From positions 1 to 41,769 of the forward strand of contig JABUQX010028326.1 in assembly GCA_015478945.1 (NCBI GenBank): a stretch of DNA of 41,769 nt, read 5' to 3'. This document shows positions 11,110-22,150 of the stretch, piece by piece (the first letter of the stretch is position 1; each line of letters opens with the position of its first letter). The translations under genes were made by a program, and so were the position numbers. The DNA comes from Trachelipus rathkii. Taxonomy: Eukaryota > Arthropoda > Malacostraca > Isopoda > Trachelipodidae. The notes below the pieces were generated by a model, which worked only from the letters and a program-made list of their open reading frames with translations, did not search any database and was not told the DNA's origin.

Positions 11110-11455
11110 AAGCTTTAATATATATATATAATATATAATAATATATATATTATTATAATATATATATATATAATTATAATAATATAATATATATATAAAA
11201 AATTATAATGATAGTAAATGAAATATACTTATATTAATTACTAAAATATATATTATATATAGTATATTAATACAGAGTAAAAATATAGTATATGATATTT
11301 ATTGTTCTGGGTGGTTATTGGTGATCTGTTTTGAGGTGTGTAAGAGTTATATATATATATATAATATATATTATATTATAATTATATATATATATAGATA
11401 TGTAAGTTATATTGTAATAGTATATATATCTTTTATTGAATATATATTATTTATA
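11110..11455. repeat. Interrupted (AT)n arrays
   Basis: TA arrays at 11117-11200 and 11350-11455 with a GT-rich interruption at 11305-11345. No gene. Confidence 0.88.
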
Positions 11456-11690
11456 AATAATCAATAACAATAATAATAATAATATAATAATAAATAATTA
11501 ATAAAATAATAATAATAATAATAATCAATAAGAATAATACTAAAATTAATAAGATATAGATAATAATAATAATTAAAATAATAAATGATAATAACGATTT
11601 AATAATTAATAATAATCCTGCTAATAATATAATAATAATAATAATAATTAATATAATAATAATAATAATAAATATAAGTAATACACTTTC
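11456..11690. repeat. (AAT)n trinucleotide microsatellite
   Basis: About 230 bases of imperfect AAT/ATA repeat with runs of five or more perfect units (for example 11468-11490, 11500-11525, 11625-11650). It is clearly a different unit from the TA arrays around it. Confidence 0.93.
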
Positions 11691-12375
11691 AAAGTAGTTT
11701 CCTCATTAAATACTTAATTTATTCAAAGAAAACTTAAATTTTGCCCTACTATTTTAATGTTTAAGTGTTTTTTCATAAGTTATCAAATAGGGGCTTCCAG
11801 GGACAAATTTAGAGATGACTTCTGTATGTTATATGATTAATTTTTTCGAGTTTTATTGATTGGTTGAGAGATGTGGACATATATAATGAATACATGACAA
11901 TGTGTCTCGCCATTACATAATACGTTGATATAGATTATTATTATCGGTTAATATTTAATTTCATTTTGAAATGATCCGCTTTTTCAAGCGCTTTTATATA
12001 TATATAATTATAATGTAAGTATTAAAATTATATATATATCTTTAATGTGGTATATATATTATATTAATCATATATATATAATATATATATTTTTTTAATA
12101 TTTTAATAGTATATATATATATATATAATATATAATAAAAATGAAATTTAAAAAGGATTTGAGTATCTTTTTTATCTCATCGTGGTCAGTCATCTCACGC
12201 ATTCATAGATTGACTGAGAGCGCTGTCGCCACTGATATATATATATGATATATATTATATAGTATATATATGATATATATATATATATTATATATACTAT
12301 ATATACTATATATTGAATTTGGATTAGAATTTTTAGATATATATATAATATATATATATATAAATATATATATAT
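11691..12375. other. AT-rich sequence and TA arrays, no gene seen
   Basis: 11691-11990 is unique AT-rich DNA. TA arrays follow at 11995-12135 and 12230-12375, separated by a 100-base island (12140-12232). No coding evidence. Confidence 0.6.
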
Positions 12376-12379
12376 TTAA

Positions 12380-12500
12380 TATATATTGAAGGCATCCTCC
12401 AGCTGCAGAAGTGGCGTGGATACAAGGGCACCTTCAGATAGTGGTATTTGAAAAGGTAAGCAAAACACCGAGCGAATGATGCACACTCAGATAATAAACC
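12380..12500. other. Small GC-richer island, no gene assigned
   Basis: About 120 bases of balanced composition between a TA array and A-rich DNA. GAAAAG followed by GTAAGC at about 12449-12460 fits a 5' splice site, but the preceding plus-strand frames are short and unrecognised. Confidence 0.35.
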
Positions 12501-13135
12501 TATATTAAAAATAACAATACATATAAAAATTGTAAAATAATAATAATAAAAAATAAATAAATAATATTTATAATAATAAAATTGAAATTGCTTTAACAAC
12601 ACAACCTTAAATAAAATTTAACATAGTGTCTCCGAAAAAAGCAAGTTTTCTTTGAAAGAAAATAAAATTCAACTGGGGACTCGATCTTATAAACTACACA
12701 AAAATTAAAATGAAATAAATGAATTAAATCGATTCAATATTTTAAACACAATAATTTACTTGGCACAAATAATATTTATTAAGACTCCACATTTATAAGA
12801 CCACAAATAATAATATTAACACAAAGATTTTTCACCAACAAAAAATATTGACACCGTAAACCTATAGGCTTTTATATAATAACACGTACCCAAATGCAAT
12901 TAGGATAAATATCACGTATCACTGAATATAATGCAGAAATAACTTGGACAAATCATTACCAATTAAGGCACGAACACCAAAAGCAAAATCAAAAGAGGCG
13001 TAGTTTGAAGAAAAAAATATTGGCAAATAATTAAAGAAAACTGAAAGCCTGTAAAGAGCAACATTTCATGTAGACAGACTATGAGCGAATGAGAAAGCTT
13101 AGAGCGAAGCAACCTATTTAAACGCGCGGAAAATT
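12501..13135. other. A-rich unique sequence, no gene seen
   Basis: Plus strand biased to A. No frame of interest on either strand, and no resemblance to the other repeats in the window. Confidence 0.55.
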
Positions 13136-13143
13136 CAAATGAA

Positions 13144-13255
13144 GTGGGGCGAGAGAGAGAGGAGAGAGAAGAGAGAGAGAAGAGGAGAGAAGACAGAGAG
13201 AGAGACCGAGAGAGAGACAGAGAAAAAGAGAGAAGAGAGAGAGAAGATAGATAAT
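13144..13255. repeat. (GA)n microsatellite
   Basis: About 110 bases of imperfect GA repeat interrupted by GG, AAGA and C-containing units, passing directly into a TA array at about 13250. Purine-only on the plus strand. Confidence 0.95.
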
Positions 13256-13412
13256 TATATATATATAATATAATATAATATATATATATATATTATATAT
13301 ATATATATATATAATTTAATAATAATAAATATATAATAACTATATATATAATATATATATATATATATATTATATATATTATATATATATTATATATACT
13401 AAATATATATGT
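13256..13412. repeat. Interrupted (AT)n array
   Basis: Continuous with the preceding (GA)n tract, so the two form a compound microsatellite. Confidence 0.93.
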
Positions 13413-13745
13413 GCTGTTAGGCAACGGAAGCAGGGGCACTTGAACCCCTAAATCTTGGGCGAAATAAAAAACTGAACCTTAGACGTTTGCCAGGCGACGA
13501 TTTAAAGGTTTATTAGTAGAAAAACTGATAAAAAAAGATACATCAAATCGATAAGATGCTGAAGGAGTAATTACTAATTACTAACGTATATAACATACAT
13601 TTTGTTTACCGTTTTAATGTGTTTTCGTTTTCGATATGGCTTGAATCAACTAGCTGTGTGCTTTTTAATCAGCTAGCTTCTTCAGACCAGTATTCATCCG
13701 CCTGGGAACTCTCAGATGTTGATGAGCATTTGACGGCGTATAAAA
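13413..13745. other. Unassigned island between AT arrays
   Basis: Over 300 bases of mixed composition. The plus strand reads through short frames only, and no protein family is recognised. AGGGG and CCCCT lie 8 bases apart near 13431-13450, capable of a weak hairpin. Confidence 0.45.
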
Positions 13746-14098
13746 TTCTATATTATATATTATATATATATATATATATTATATATAGATAATATATATA
13801 TATATATTATAGTAATATATACATATATATCACGATATAACTACATGATAGATGGTATATCTATATCGTGTCTCAAAGTATGTTATAGAGTTACAAAGTA
13901 GATCAACTCTAATAAAAGATAATCACTAATCCGTCTAACCAAATGATATATATTATATATTATGAGTATAAGGTACTTTCATATACGGTATAATATGAGT
14001 ATCTAGATATAGATAATAGGTATATATTATATTACGTATAATATATTAAAACATTTATATATAGTCTCACGTATCTATGGTAATATATAATATATATA

Positions 14099-14181
<83 letters not shown>

Positions 14182-14200
14182 TAAATATTATATATTTATG
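13746..14200. repeat. Long (AT)n arrays
   Basis: TA arrays at 13746-13840 and 14080-14200, the latter holding one of the longest nearly uninterrupted TA runs in the window (about 14100-14180). AT-rich sequence lies between. Confidence 0.92.
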
Positions 14201-14525
14201 AATTAGATGTATGTTTATATATAAATTTGATATGTGTTGACCTATTATGTATTAAGTATATAGATAAAAAAAGCGATTTATTGCATGCATATATAGACAT
14301 AAGTCCAATATAAATCTTTGTATAAAGTTTGTAAAAGCTTGTAGCGATACTCTCTCAATGAATCATGAGTTGTAGTGTAATATAAAACTGAACCTGATAT
14401 ATATTAAATCGCAATTTCTAATTTACTCTAATAGAGAGAGAACCCAAGGGACGTAAACACATTTTACTCATCAGTCCAAACCTAAGTTTGAACCGTGCCT
14501 AGCTGCCCAATAATATATCAGAGCC
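14201..14525. other. Unique AT-rich sequence, no gene seen
   Basis: Stops in all frames. Nothing recognised. Confidence 0.5.
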
Positions 14526-14527
14526 TG

Positions 14528-14628
14528 CGTTCGCCTATACTCTTATTTTTGAGGCGCCTATGCGCAAGACCTAGTCGCCGTAGCGCCTATATATTTCTCA
14601 TATCAATGCGCCTTAGTGCCTATGTTAG
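14528..14628. repeat. Short irregular array of CGCCTA motifs
   Basis: CGCCTAT or a near match occurs at about 14532, 14554, 14583 and 14608, spaced 22-29 bases, with related CGCC words between. This is high G+C for its surroundings. It looks like a decayed minisatellite of about 25 bp or a cluster of related binding-site-like words; no function can be assigned. Confidence 0.45.
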
Positions 14629-14935
14629 TATATTGCAAAGTAAACTTTAGTGCGATAATTAAAGCATGCTTTTATATATAAGGAGTAAGCAAAAAGAACA
14701 CATTTATTAATTTTTGGTAATTTAAAAACACAGTAGACAATATCTAGCACGTCTCTGCCTCCTCCATGTCACCTTGTGGTCCATGTTTTCTCCCCAAAAA
14801 GTTAAAATCATTTAGTGCAAAGAAGTTACTCCACATTTTCTAGGAGGCCAAGATGCCAATTTATTTTGTAGGTTAAGCAAGAGCCTACTCTAGAGCATAA
14901 CTAGTTATCGTATAGATATACGTATATTTACCATA
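14629..14935. other. Unique sequence, no gene seen
   Basis: About 300 bases of mixed composition, without an open frame or family resemblance. Confidence 0.5.
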
Positions 14936-15415
14936 TGTATATAGGGATTATTATATATTATATATATATATATAGTATATTGAAGATATATATATATATA
15001 TATAATTATTTAAGTAGTAGAAATTATCATAATAGATGATTAATATATATTATTTATATATTAGATTATTGTATATTGTATATATTATATATATGATAAT
15101 GTTCAATATTAATAATAATAATATATACTATAGCTTTTGAATCTTTACTATTATATAACGGTTCACTCAATATAGTAATTATATATATATGTTTATACTA
15201 TATATATTATATATTATAGTTATTATTAGTATTCGTGACAAAATTACTTAATAATAGTATCTACATAAAATATATATAATAATATCATAATATATACAGG
15301 AGAGTTAGAATATATGTATATATATATCATAATATATGTATATGTCTATGAACTACATAACGTAATATAATAATATAGTAATTATATAGATATACATATT
15401 ATATATAAAAGTTTA
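14936..15415. repeat. Interrupted (AT)n arrays
   Basis: A series of TA arrays with phase shifts and short insertions. No gene. Confidence 0.88.
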
Positions 15416-15660
15416 ACACTGGTTTTTAGAATGATAAAGTTTGCCACGCTTCTAAGCTCTAACTATTATAGGGCTAAAAAAATTGGCTTTTCGCGCGAAA
15501 TCTATGTCTGGACCAATGTTCATAGGCGGGTGAGATGTGTCTGTAGGGACCATGCTTAGTCCGCTTTTTAAAGATCATAATTGTTGCAGCTATTGTGCGT
15601 ACGATATTTGACTAGTGCTGCCTTAGGATGGTACTATATTCTTTGTGCTTAACACGGATA
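15416..15660. other. Unassigned island
   Basis: About 245 bases of balanced composition flanked on both sides by TA arrays. No frame or RNA structure recognised. Confidence 0.45.
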
Positions 15661-15915
15661 TAATTTTGGTGTAATTAATATAGGTAATTATAATATCTGC
15701 AATATATATTATATAAGTATTTGTATATATATATATATATCATATAAATAATATAGATAATCATATAGCTAGTCTTATAAGTAGATATATATATATAAGT
15801 GCTAATGTATTTATATATATATATATGATGATATACTATATAATTATATATACTGTTAATATATATTATATATATACGGTTGAAGTAGAGTACTAATTAT
15901 TAATATATACTTATA
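15661..15915. repeat. Interrupted (AT)n arrays
   Basis: TA-rich with phase shifts. It supplies the low-complexity C-terminal codons of the overlapping minus-strand frame. Confidence 0.85.
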
Positions 15916-15924
15916 TATACTATT

Positions 15925-16223
15925 ATATGCAGGGCACCAAATCATCAAAGGTTTTATTATCATTTGGGTTACTGATGTATACTTATCCTCTAGAGGGCCC
16001 ATATTAGGAATTGAAAGCGGATAGATCTTTATTGGAACATCAAATATTCGGAACCATGCTGGATTCTGCACATATGAAACAATATACGTAATAGTTGCCG
16101 ATAGGAATATTTGTGACGTTCTATGAAGACCATCAAATAGAACCAATAGTACTCCTTCAATGGTATTATTTGTGCATGGGTTGCAAAAATAGCATTACCT
16201 CTAATTGCATGGGTATGTAACAC
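15925..16223 (-). other. Overlapping unassigned minus-strand open frames; possible broken gene
   Basis: Two minus-strand frames overlap here. One, reading down from 16146, contains SQIFLSATITYIVSYVQNPA and then FDVPIKIYPLSIPNMGPLED. The other, from 16223 to 16029, contains MQLxVMLF-like and RQLLRILFHMCRIQ words in a different frame. The complex part of the first stops being informative where it enters the TA array below about 15920. Composition and residue variety are better than chance frames in this window, but I recognise no domain and see no start context or splice site that decides a model. It may be a frameshifted fragment of an unknown gene or transposon. Confidence 0.25.
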
Positions 16224-16242
16224 GCATGTTCTCTATGGTTCG

Positions 16243-16283
16243 GTACAGCGAATAACAGTCTATCCGGCTGTTATTCACTGTAC
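16243..16283. other. Near-perfect 16-bp stem hairpin
   Basis: TACAGCGAATAACAG (16244-16258) faces CTGTTATTCACTGTA (16268-16282) across a 9-base loop, with one G-T type mismatch, and the pair 16243/16283 extends the stem. It is in non-repetitive sequence, so low complexity does not explain it. It is too short for a typical animal pre-miRNA. It could be a transposon-end remnant, a cruciform or part of a structured RNA. Confidence 0.6.
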
Positions 16284-16835
16284 TATTACCTAAAAGACAT
16301 GCATTCTATTATCTCCACATAGTTTTCTCCTACTATAGCCTACTGACCCTAAGCTTGGCCGATTGTTTAAGAACTCTCTCTTAGCCTATTGCGCTTTTAC
16401 TTTTGCATGCATTATCACTTTCCACTTATTTGCTATTCTTTGATCATCTACCTCCTACTATTTAGGCATTATTTTGTTGTTATGATAATCTGTCTAATGC
16501 GCTTTATCGACGGCAGCGCCATTCTGATTCAGCTCTAGCCTCAGCCAGCTAGCCTAGGATTTTTATAATTTTTAGCTCTACAGTTTTGCTTTGTGACGTT
16601 AATAGTTATAATATTTATTCACCCGTAAATATGATGCCGGTTAGTAATGTTATAATTTTTGTTTTCTATTACAACGTTTAGAGATTTTGACTGCATCTTA
16701 AAATTTTCTGTCCATGCTGATATTCTTTAATAAATGATGCGATGTTTAAGGGAGGAGCCTATTTTCGGAGGAAGAGGAATTCGCTTCTATTTAGGGTGTA
16801 TTTTTCTTTTTAAGGCGTGCTCGCCTACAATAATC
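16284..16835. other. Unique sequence, no gene seen
   Basis: About 550 bases of moderate composition, without open frames of note or recognised families. Confidence 0.5.
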
Positions 16836-17165
16836 ATAAATAGATAATATATTATTTAATTAAATATTAAAATAAAATATTAATACATATATAGTATATA
16901 TATAAATTAATTAAATATTAATTAATACTATATATATATATATATACTAGTATTTATAATTTAATATATATAATATATATGAGTATATATATATATACTT
17001 AGTTATTTAAGTTACCTTAACTTATAATTCTAAATAAAAAAGATGATATATTTTTTATATATTTAGAATGATATTTCAATCTTCTGGTGCATTATTATTT
17101 TAGTGTTTGTTATTTATATTGTATTTATGTATTAATTATTGATATTAAAAAATTATATTATTAGC
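16836..17165. repeat. AT arrays and AT-rich DNA
   Basis: Interrupted TA/TAAT arrays to about 17000, then AT-rich non-repetitive sequence. Confidence 0.8.
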
Positions 17166-17299
17166 GTAGTATCTAAGTTTTTAAACATCTGAGCAAGCAA
17201 TCTGGAAGCTTGGCTTCCGATCTTGTTGGTTTACCAAAAAGGCTATAAAAGGTTTTCCTTTTATCATTGGTTTTCCATATGATAAGCTTGGTGCTTGTT

Positions 17300-17720
17300 A
17301 AATATTGTGGTTTTCTGCAATATTTGAATCAGTTTTTCTAAGTAGATACCGTTTTTCAGATATTGCCTGTGTATGCTCTACTGAATGGCATAATTAAGGA
17401 GTTTATGCCTCTTAAAAGTTGGAGTTTATAAACATTTGTTACATAAGGTAAGTATTGTGCGTTTCAAATAGATAATGATTTTCGTCCAGTATGAACTTGG
17501 GTTATGTTTTCCTAAAACAAATTAAAGGAGTTTTCAACTCTTAAAAAAGTGAAGAGTTTCTCTTTACATAAGGTACTATTTGGTTTTCCAATTATATACA
17601 GATTTTCTCACTATTGCAGCCTTATTAGGTTTTTTCCTAATAATAAATTGTTGATGAGACGTTTCTACTCTTACAAATAGGTATAGAGTTTATCTTACTT
17701 AACATAGGTTTTCTTTCAAT
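17300..17720. repeat. Degenerate tandem repeat, unit about 125-136 bp
   Basis: A motif of the form 'GGAGTTT...CTCTTAAAA...GAGTTT...TTACATAAGGTA...' followed by 'GTTTTCC...GATTTTC' recurs. The anchor ACATAAGGT or ACATAGGT lies at 17441, 17566 and 17702, giving spacings of 125 and 136 bases. A weaker fourth unit may lie upstream (17220-17330) and another downstream. Each unit ends in T-rich DNA. Confidence 0.55.
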
Positions 17721-18268
17721 GAAGGATTACGAATAGGTTTTTCCCTTGTAGAGTTTTGCTATTTATTTAGTTAAATTGATTGTTTCGGTTTTTCCGTAAA
17801 CTTTCTAGAAGTTTTCCTTGTTATTCGAAATGCCAGTTTATTGAAAGATCCGTTATTTTTTTGTATTCCTTTATTAAATGTTAGATGTACGATTCATCAT
17901 GCACACTTCGTCGAAGGAGTAAACTGTTAACATAGATGCTATCGTTTATTATTAATTAATTTACTTATGTTAATTGATATCCATTTAATAACAAACTCTT
18001 TTTTATTAGTTTCTTTTTTCTTCCTTACTGGTATTTATCTTTGAATAGGTTAAATAATTACCTAAGCGCGCTAACAAAGTCACTTATTTATGAGTCACAG
18101 AAAAGACCAAATCCTTCATTGTCGTCAATGCAAGGGACTTATAATATATATACATTTTACATTTGGTTTACAACGGTGGGACTGAGTTAATTTTATCCAT
18201 ATATATTTTAGCATGGTTGAATGCAGCGGCGAGACTATTTGCATCATAAGAGACCTTACCACATATTG
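17721..18268. other. T-rich unique sequence, no gene seen
   Basis: Stops in all frames. It may include decayed further units of the preceding repeat. The last 100 bases (18165-18265) are of balanced composition but unrecognised. Confidence 0.5.
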
Positions 18269-18386
18269 TATAATATATATTAATTATATTTATATATATA
18301 TTATATTAATATATAATATAGTATATATATATATATTAAATATAATATTATAATATATATATTTAAATCATATATATTAAATATTA

Positions 18387-18438
<52 letters not shown>

Positions 18439-18478
18439 ATAATAGAATATATATATATATTATATATATATATTATTA
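18269..18478. repeat. (AT)n array
   Basis: About 210 bases of TA repeat, longest unbroken near 18395-18425. It separates the two tandem-repeat fields. Confidence 0.93.
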
Positions 18479-18559
18479 GTCGAAAAATCGATCCCAGTAA
18501 GTTGGATCGAGATATTTAAGGTATCATTGCTTGGTAATTTTTAATTTTTTGATCCGTAG

Positions 18560-19960
18560 AAGGCTGAACTTGGATACCTCCTTTCATATAAGGTGCCCCC
18601 TCGTCGAACTGGGTTACATGACGTATACCCCCAAGAATTAGGGGCAAATCCCCAATAACATTGGAATTAGACAAGAGGCGAAACTTGGTGTACACCTTCT
18701 GAATATAAGGTAATCCTCGTCGTAGACGCCATTACATGAACGTACACCCCCGGAGGGGTGAGCTGACTCCACCCAAAGTCCTTGGAAGTTGACATAGAAG
18801 GATGACTTCATATAAGGTTCTCGATGAGCGAAGTTACATTGAATCCGTCACCCAGAGGGGGATGGCTGACCCACAGAAACATTGAATATGTGACGGTAGA
18901 AATGATAAACTTTGGTATACACCCTACATATAAGGTATCCTCGCTGCAGCCAAAGTTAAATTTCCGTACACCCCATGATGTTAGGGCTGTGCCCCAAAAC
19001 TCTATATGGTGTTGGGGCTGTGCCCAAAACTTGAAATTGACATTAGAAAGATGAAATTTTGATATAACAAGACATTGTATAATTGTAATCTCGATACGAA
19101 GAGGTAACGAGACACTACGCCTCAAGGTGTTTTGGGTTGTGCCAAAACCTGAATTGAACATAGAGAGATGAAATATGGTAATACACCCTCTGAATAATGT
19201 AACATCGATACAGAAGAGGAAAGATGACACTACGCCCTCATGGTTTGGGTAAGCTGTGTGCCCCAAAACTTTGGATATTGACATAGAACGATGAAACTTG
19301 GTTTACACCTTTCTTATAAGGTATCCTCGACGAGGTTACATGACCGTAACCCGCCGAGGGGATTCTGAACCCAAAAAACATTGAAATTGACGTGAAGGGA
19401 TAAACTCGTTATATCAGCCTTCAATAGGTATCCGCCGCAGCAACTGAATTTAAATGACGTACACCCCTAGGGATGCTGGCACCTCACAAGTTAGGAAGAT
19501 TTTCCATAGAGATTCATAAAATTGGTATGACCAGCCTTCTATATATGTATACCTCAGTACAGCCCGAAGTAAATGTGCCGCTTATGCATTATGCGTTGTA
19601 TGGGTGTGCCACCAATCCCTTGAAATGATCATGGAAGGATGAAAATTGGTACAAGCTTCTTATAGATGTATCCTAGCTGTAAGAAGAGGTAAAAGTTTAA
19701 CGCTACGCCTCATGGTGTTGGGGCTATTCCCCACAAATCCTTGAAATTGACATAGAAGATGAAACTTGGTATACAACCTTTTTATAAGGTAATTCGTCAC
19801 ACACGAAGTTACACGATCTATCGGGTCGAAACGCGTATCGATGGTCTACATGGTTAGTGGTCAGGTTTTGTTGGTGCTGGCCCCAAAACTTAGATATTGG
19901 ACATAGAACGATGAAATTTGGTACACCCTTCTTATAATGTATCCGCTGTACTCCTAAGCA
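18560..19960. repeat. Minisatellite of about 120-bp units, ~12 copies
   Basis: The unit contains, in order, TTGAAATTGACATAGAAGG, ATGAAACTTGGTATACACC, an anchor TATAAGGT, a TCCTCG..CG...GAAGTTACATGACG block, and a C-run/GGGG/CCCCAAAA block. Anchors lie at about 18588, 18705, 18812, 18930, 19079, 19194, 19316, 19423, 19542, 19662, 19784 and 19934, a mean spacing of about 122 bases. Two subtypes are visible: one with GTTACATGACGTACACCCCC and a GGGG/CCCC pair, the other with AAGAGGTAACGAGACACTACG and GGTGTTGGGGCTGTGCC. Units are diverged by substitutions and small indels, so the array is old. Open frames across it on both strands are by-products of the repeat and I do not call them genes. Confidence 0.85.
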
Positions 19961-20280
19961 TCTTCGTACGACGACTACCGTAGTTGATCATTTGAATTTA
20001 GGGTAAAAATATGTCAAAAGTCAAAACATTGTGACCTTATATTTCAGTTATCAGGGCAATTGCTGAGTCTGCTGAATATGAGGCACTACCTCCCAATGCT
20101 TCATTACGTTAATTCGTATTTTTTCACAGACACGAATTATACATCATACTATACACACACAAACCAAAAATTTCAAATGTTAAAGGTTGTAATACGATAA
20201 TTTAATCATACAATTCTAACTCTAGGTCTCAGTTGTCGAATATTACATTATTCTAGGTATATCCTTCCAGTCAAAGTTGA
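19961..20280. other. Unique sequence, no gene seen
   Basis: Mixed composition between the minisatellite and the T-rich tract. No open frame or family recognised. Confidence 0.5.
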
Positions 20281-20580
20281 GGTCGGGTATATATTTTTTT
20301 TTTTTTTATTTTCATTTATCTTTTTTTATTTATTTTTTTTTTCAAGATTTTAATTTTTTAATTTTTATTTTTTTTTTATTTTTTCAAAAAATTTTTTTAG
20401 ATTTTTTTCAATTTTTATTTCCTCATTTTTATTCACTTTTTTTATTTTTTTTATTTTTTTATTCACATTTTTACAAAAATATTTGTTTTTCAAAATTTTC
20501 ATTTTCGTTATATATTTTTTATTTAGTTTTGTTTTATTTAAAATATTTGGTTTTTACCTAAAATTTTAATTCAGCTTTTC
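20281..20580. repeat. T-rich, strand-asymmetric tract
   Basis: About 260 bases that are overwhelmingly T on the plus strand, broken by A, C and few G. The plus-strand frame through it is only F, L, I and Y codons and is not a gene. Confidence 0.92.
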
Positions 20581-20589
20581 ATGTTTATA

Positions 20590-20830
20590 ACGTAAAATTT
20601 TGCGTTTTTACACATTGATTTAAAAGCAGTAAATCAAACCAAACAACCTTCCTTCCAACCCACCCTGTGATTTGATTCAAGTCAGATAGTTTTGTATATA
20701 CATTACACAAAACTTGTTCTAATTCTTTTAATGTTTATTAATTAGGAAAATTTACATTTTTACAAAACCAAAAAAGTAAATCAGTAAATCAAACCAGCTT
20801 CCCCTTTCCCTTCACCCTTAATCCTATTGT
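20590..20830. repeat. Tandem duplication, period about 155 bp
   Basis: AGTAAATCAAACC occurs at 20628 and 20783. Both are preceded by TTTTTACA words and followed by a CTTCC/CCCTTC pyrimidine stretch, then TTTCAGTCA- or TTCAAGTCA-like sequence and ATTTTG or AGTTTTG. Two diverged copies. Confidence 0.6.
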
Positions 20831-20879
20831 TTCAGTCACATTCAGTATCATTTTGGATAAATTAACATTAAAAAACAAG

Positions 20880-21545
20880 TTTTCTTTATCTGAAAGAAAA
20901 AATATATGCTAGCGTAAAAAAGTTTTTCACATTAATAAGCTAACATAGGCATCACCTGAACTATAGATATAGATTGTAATACAACAAACTAACACACTTA
21001 AGCAAGAATATAATCTGCTATAAATTAACAAAGCCCATACTTAAAACAGTAAATTAACTAACATTGCATACAAAAACGTAACCTTATTTACACTTTTGTC
21101 AAGCATATCTTAAATCATATGTTAATTTTGACATTAATAATGGTAATATTGAATCGAAAATTTATCGAACGCTTGTTAATTGTCATATCTGATGCAACGA
21201 ATTAATGATAAGTCTACAAAGTTTTCACCATTAATAAGCTTACATAGATAGCATTACCTGACTAAGAATATAATGCACGCACGAAACATAGCACATGTAA
21301 TGAACTTTAAGCTAAAAATATAATCATTAACAAAGTTGCATACTTAACAGCAGTAAATAACTAACTTAGCATACAAAAAACGTAACACTATTAACAAGTT
21401 GTATCAGATATCTCCAAAATTACAAGTTAATTTTGACATAAATGGTTAATATTAAAGCAAAAATTTATCATAACCTTGTTCTAATTATCATACAGACCCG
21501 AATATATGCTAAGTATAAATAGTTTTTTACATTAGGTAGGGTGAT
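20880..21545. repeat. Tandem duplication, period about 300 bp (two copies and a partial third)
   Basis: CATTAATAAGC occurs at 20930 and 21229, and TTAACAAAG followed by CATACTTAA at 21025 and 21327 (periods 299 and 302). The third start is at about 21532. Each period begins with a ~90-bp module (AAAATTTATC...TTCTAATTATCATA...TATGCTAAGTA...GTTTTTCACATTA) that also occurs alone at about 23940, 25515 and 25690. Confidence 0.7.
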
Positions 21546-22150
21546 TGATAAAAGATTCATAAATTTATTGTCATAACTATCTTGGAGCTGTAAAAAGAAT
21601 CCATGGCCAGAGCCCCGTGACAGTCAATATTCTAACACCAAATTTTTTATAATTGTTTTTTTTCCTTATATTCTCAAACCTCTATATCGATAACATGTAT
21701 CAAATCTTCTATTAAGTGAGCTACCGGCCTGTGCAATGTGGCAGAACAAAACTATACTTAAACTCAAGACTTATCTCTGTTGAAGACTCTTAAGTGTATA
21801 CGTATTTGACCGAGTTCTTTTATCTTATATGAAACAATTCAGATGGTACTTTTCTTATCAATGAATGAACTCAATTGGTGATCAATCTCTAGACCACTAA
21901 ACCAAAGCCTTTTAAGACTTGAATCAATAGCTAATTGAATACTTAAATAAATGAAGAAAACACATTTAGAAGTTTGAAGGAAACGGTCGTAAATTATTAT
22001 AAGTATTTTTAAAGTAAAAAAAAAAAAAAATGAATAAGTACCTGATCTTACAAATTAGGTTTTATACTTCCATGAATATACATAGCCAGATACTGTTAGA
22101 TATCTGTATTATACGCACCGCAACTATAGAACCTTCAGTATTAGGTAAGC
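21546..22150. other. Unique sequence, no gene recognised
   Basis: Mixed to AT-rich. A minus-strand frame below 22150 (words GLPNTEGSIVAV, SIWLCIF) has no known family and its 5' part is TA repeat. The block at about 22085-22130 is repeated more weakly at 22325-22370, both containing AGATATCT palindromes. Confidence 0.45.

Noticed and set aside
18808..19284. 158-codon minus-strand frame and the 76-codon plus-strand frame opposite
   Set aside because: They translate tandem units of the ~120-bp minisatellite; open on both strands because units rarely contain stops in these phases.
20277..20561. 94-codon plus-strand frame resembling a membrane protein
   Set aside because: Only F, L, I, Y and S codons from a T-rich tract.
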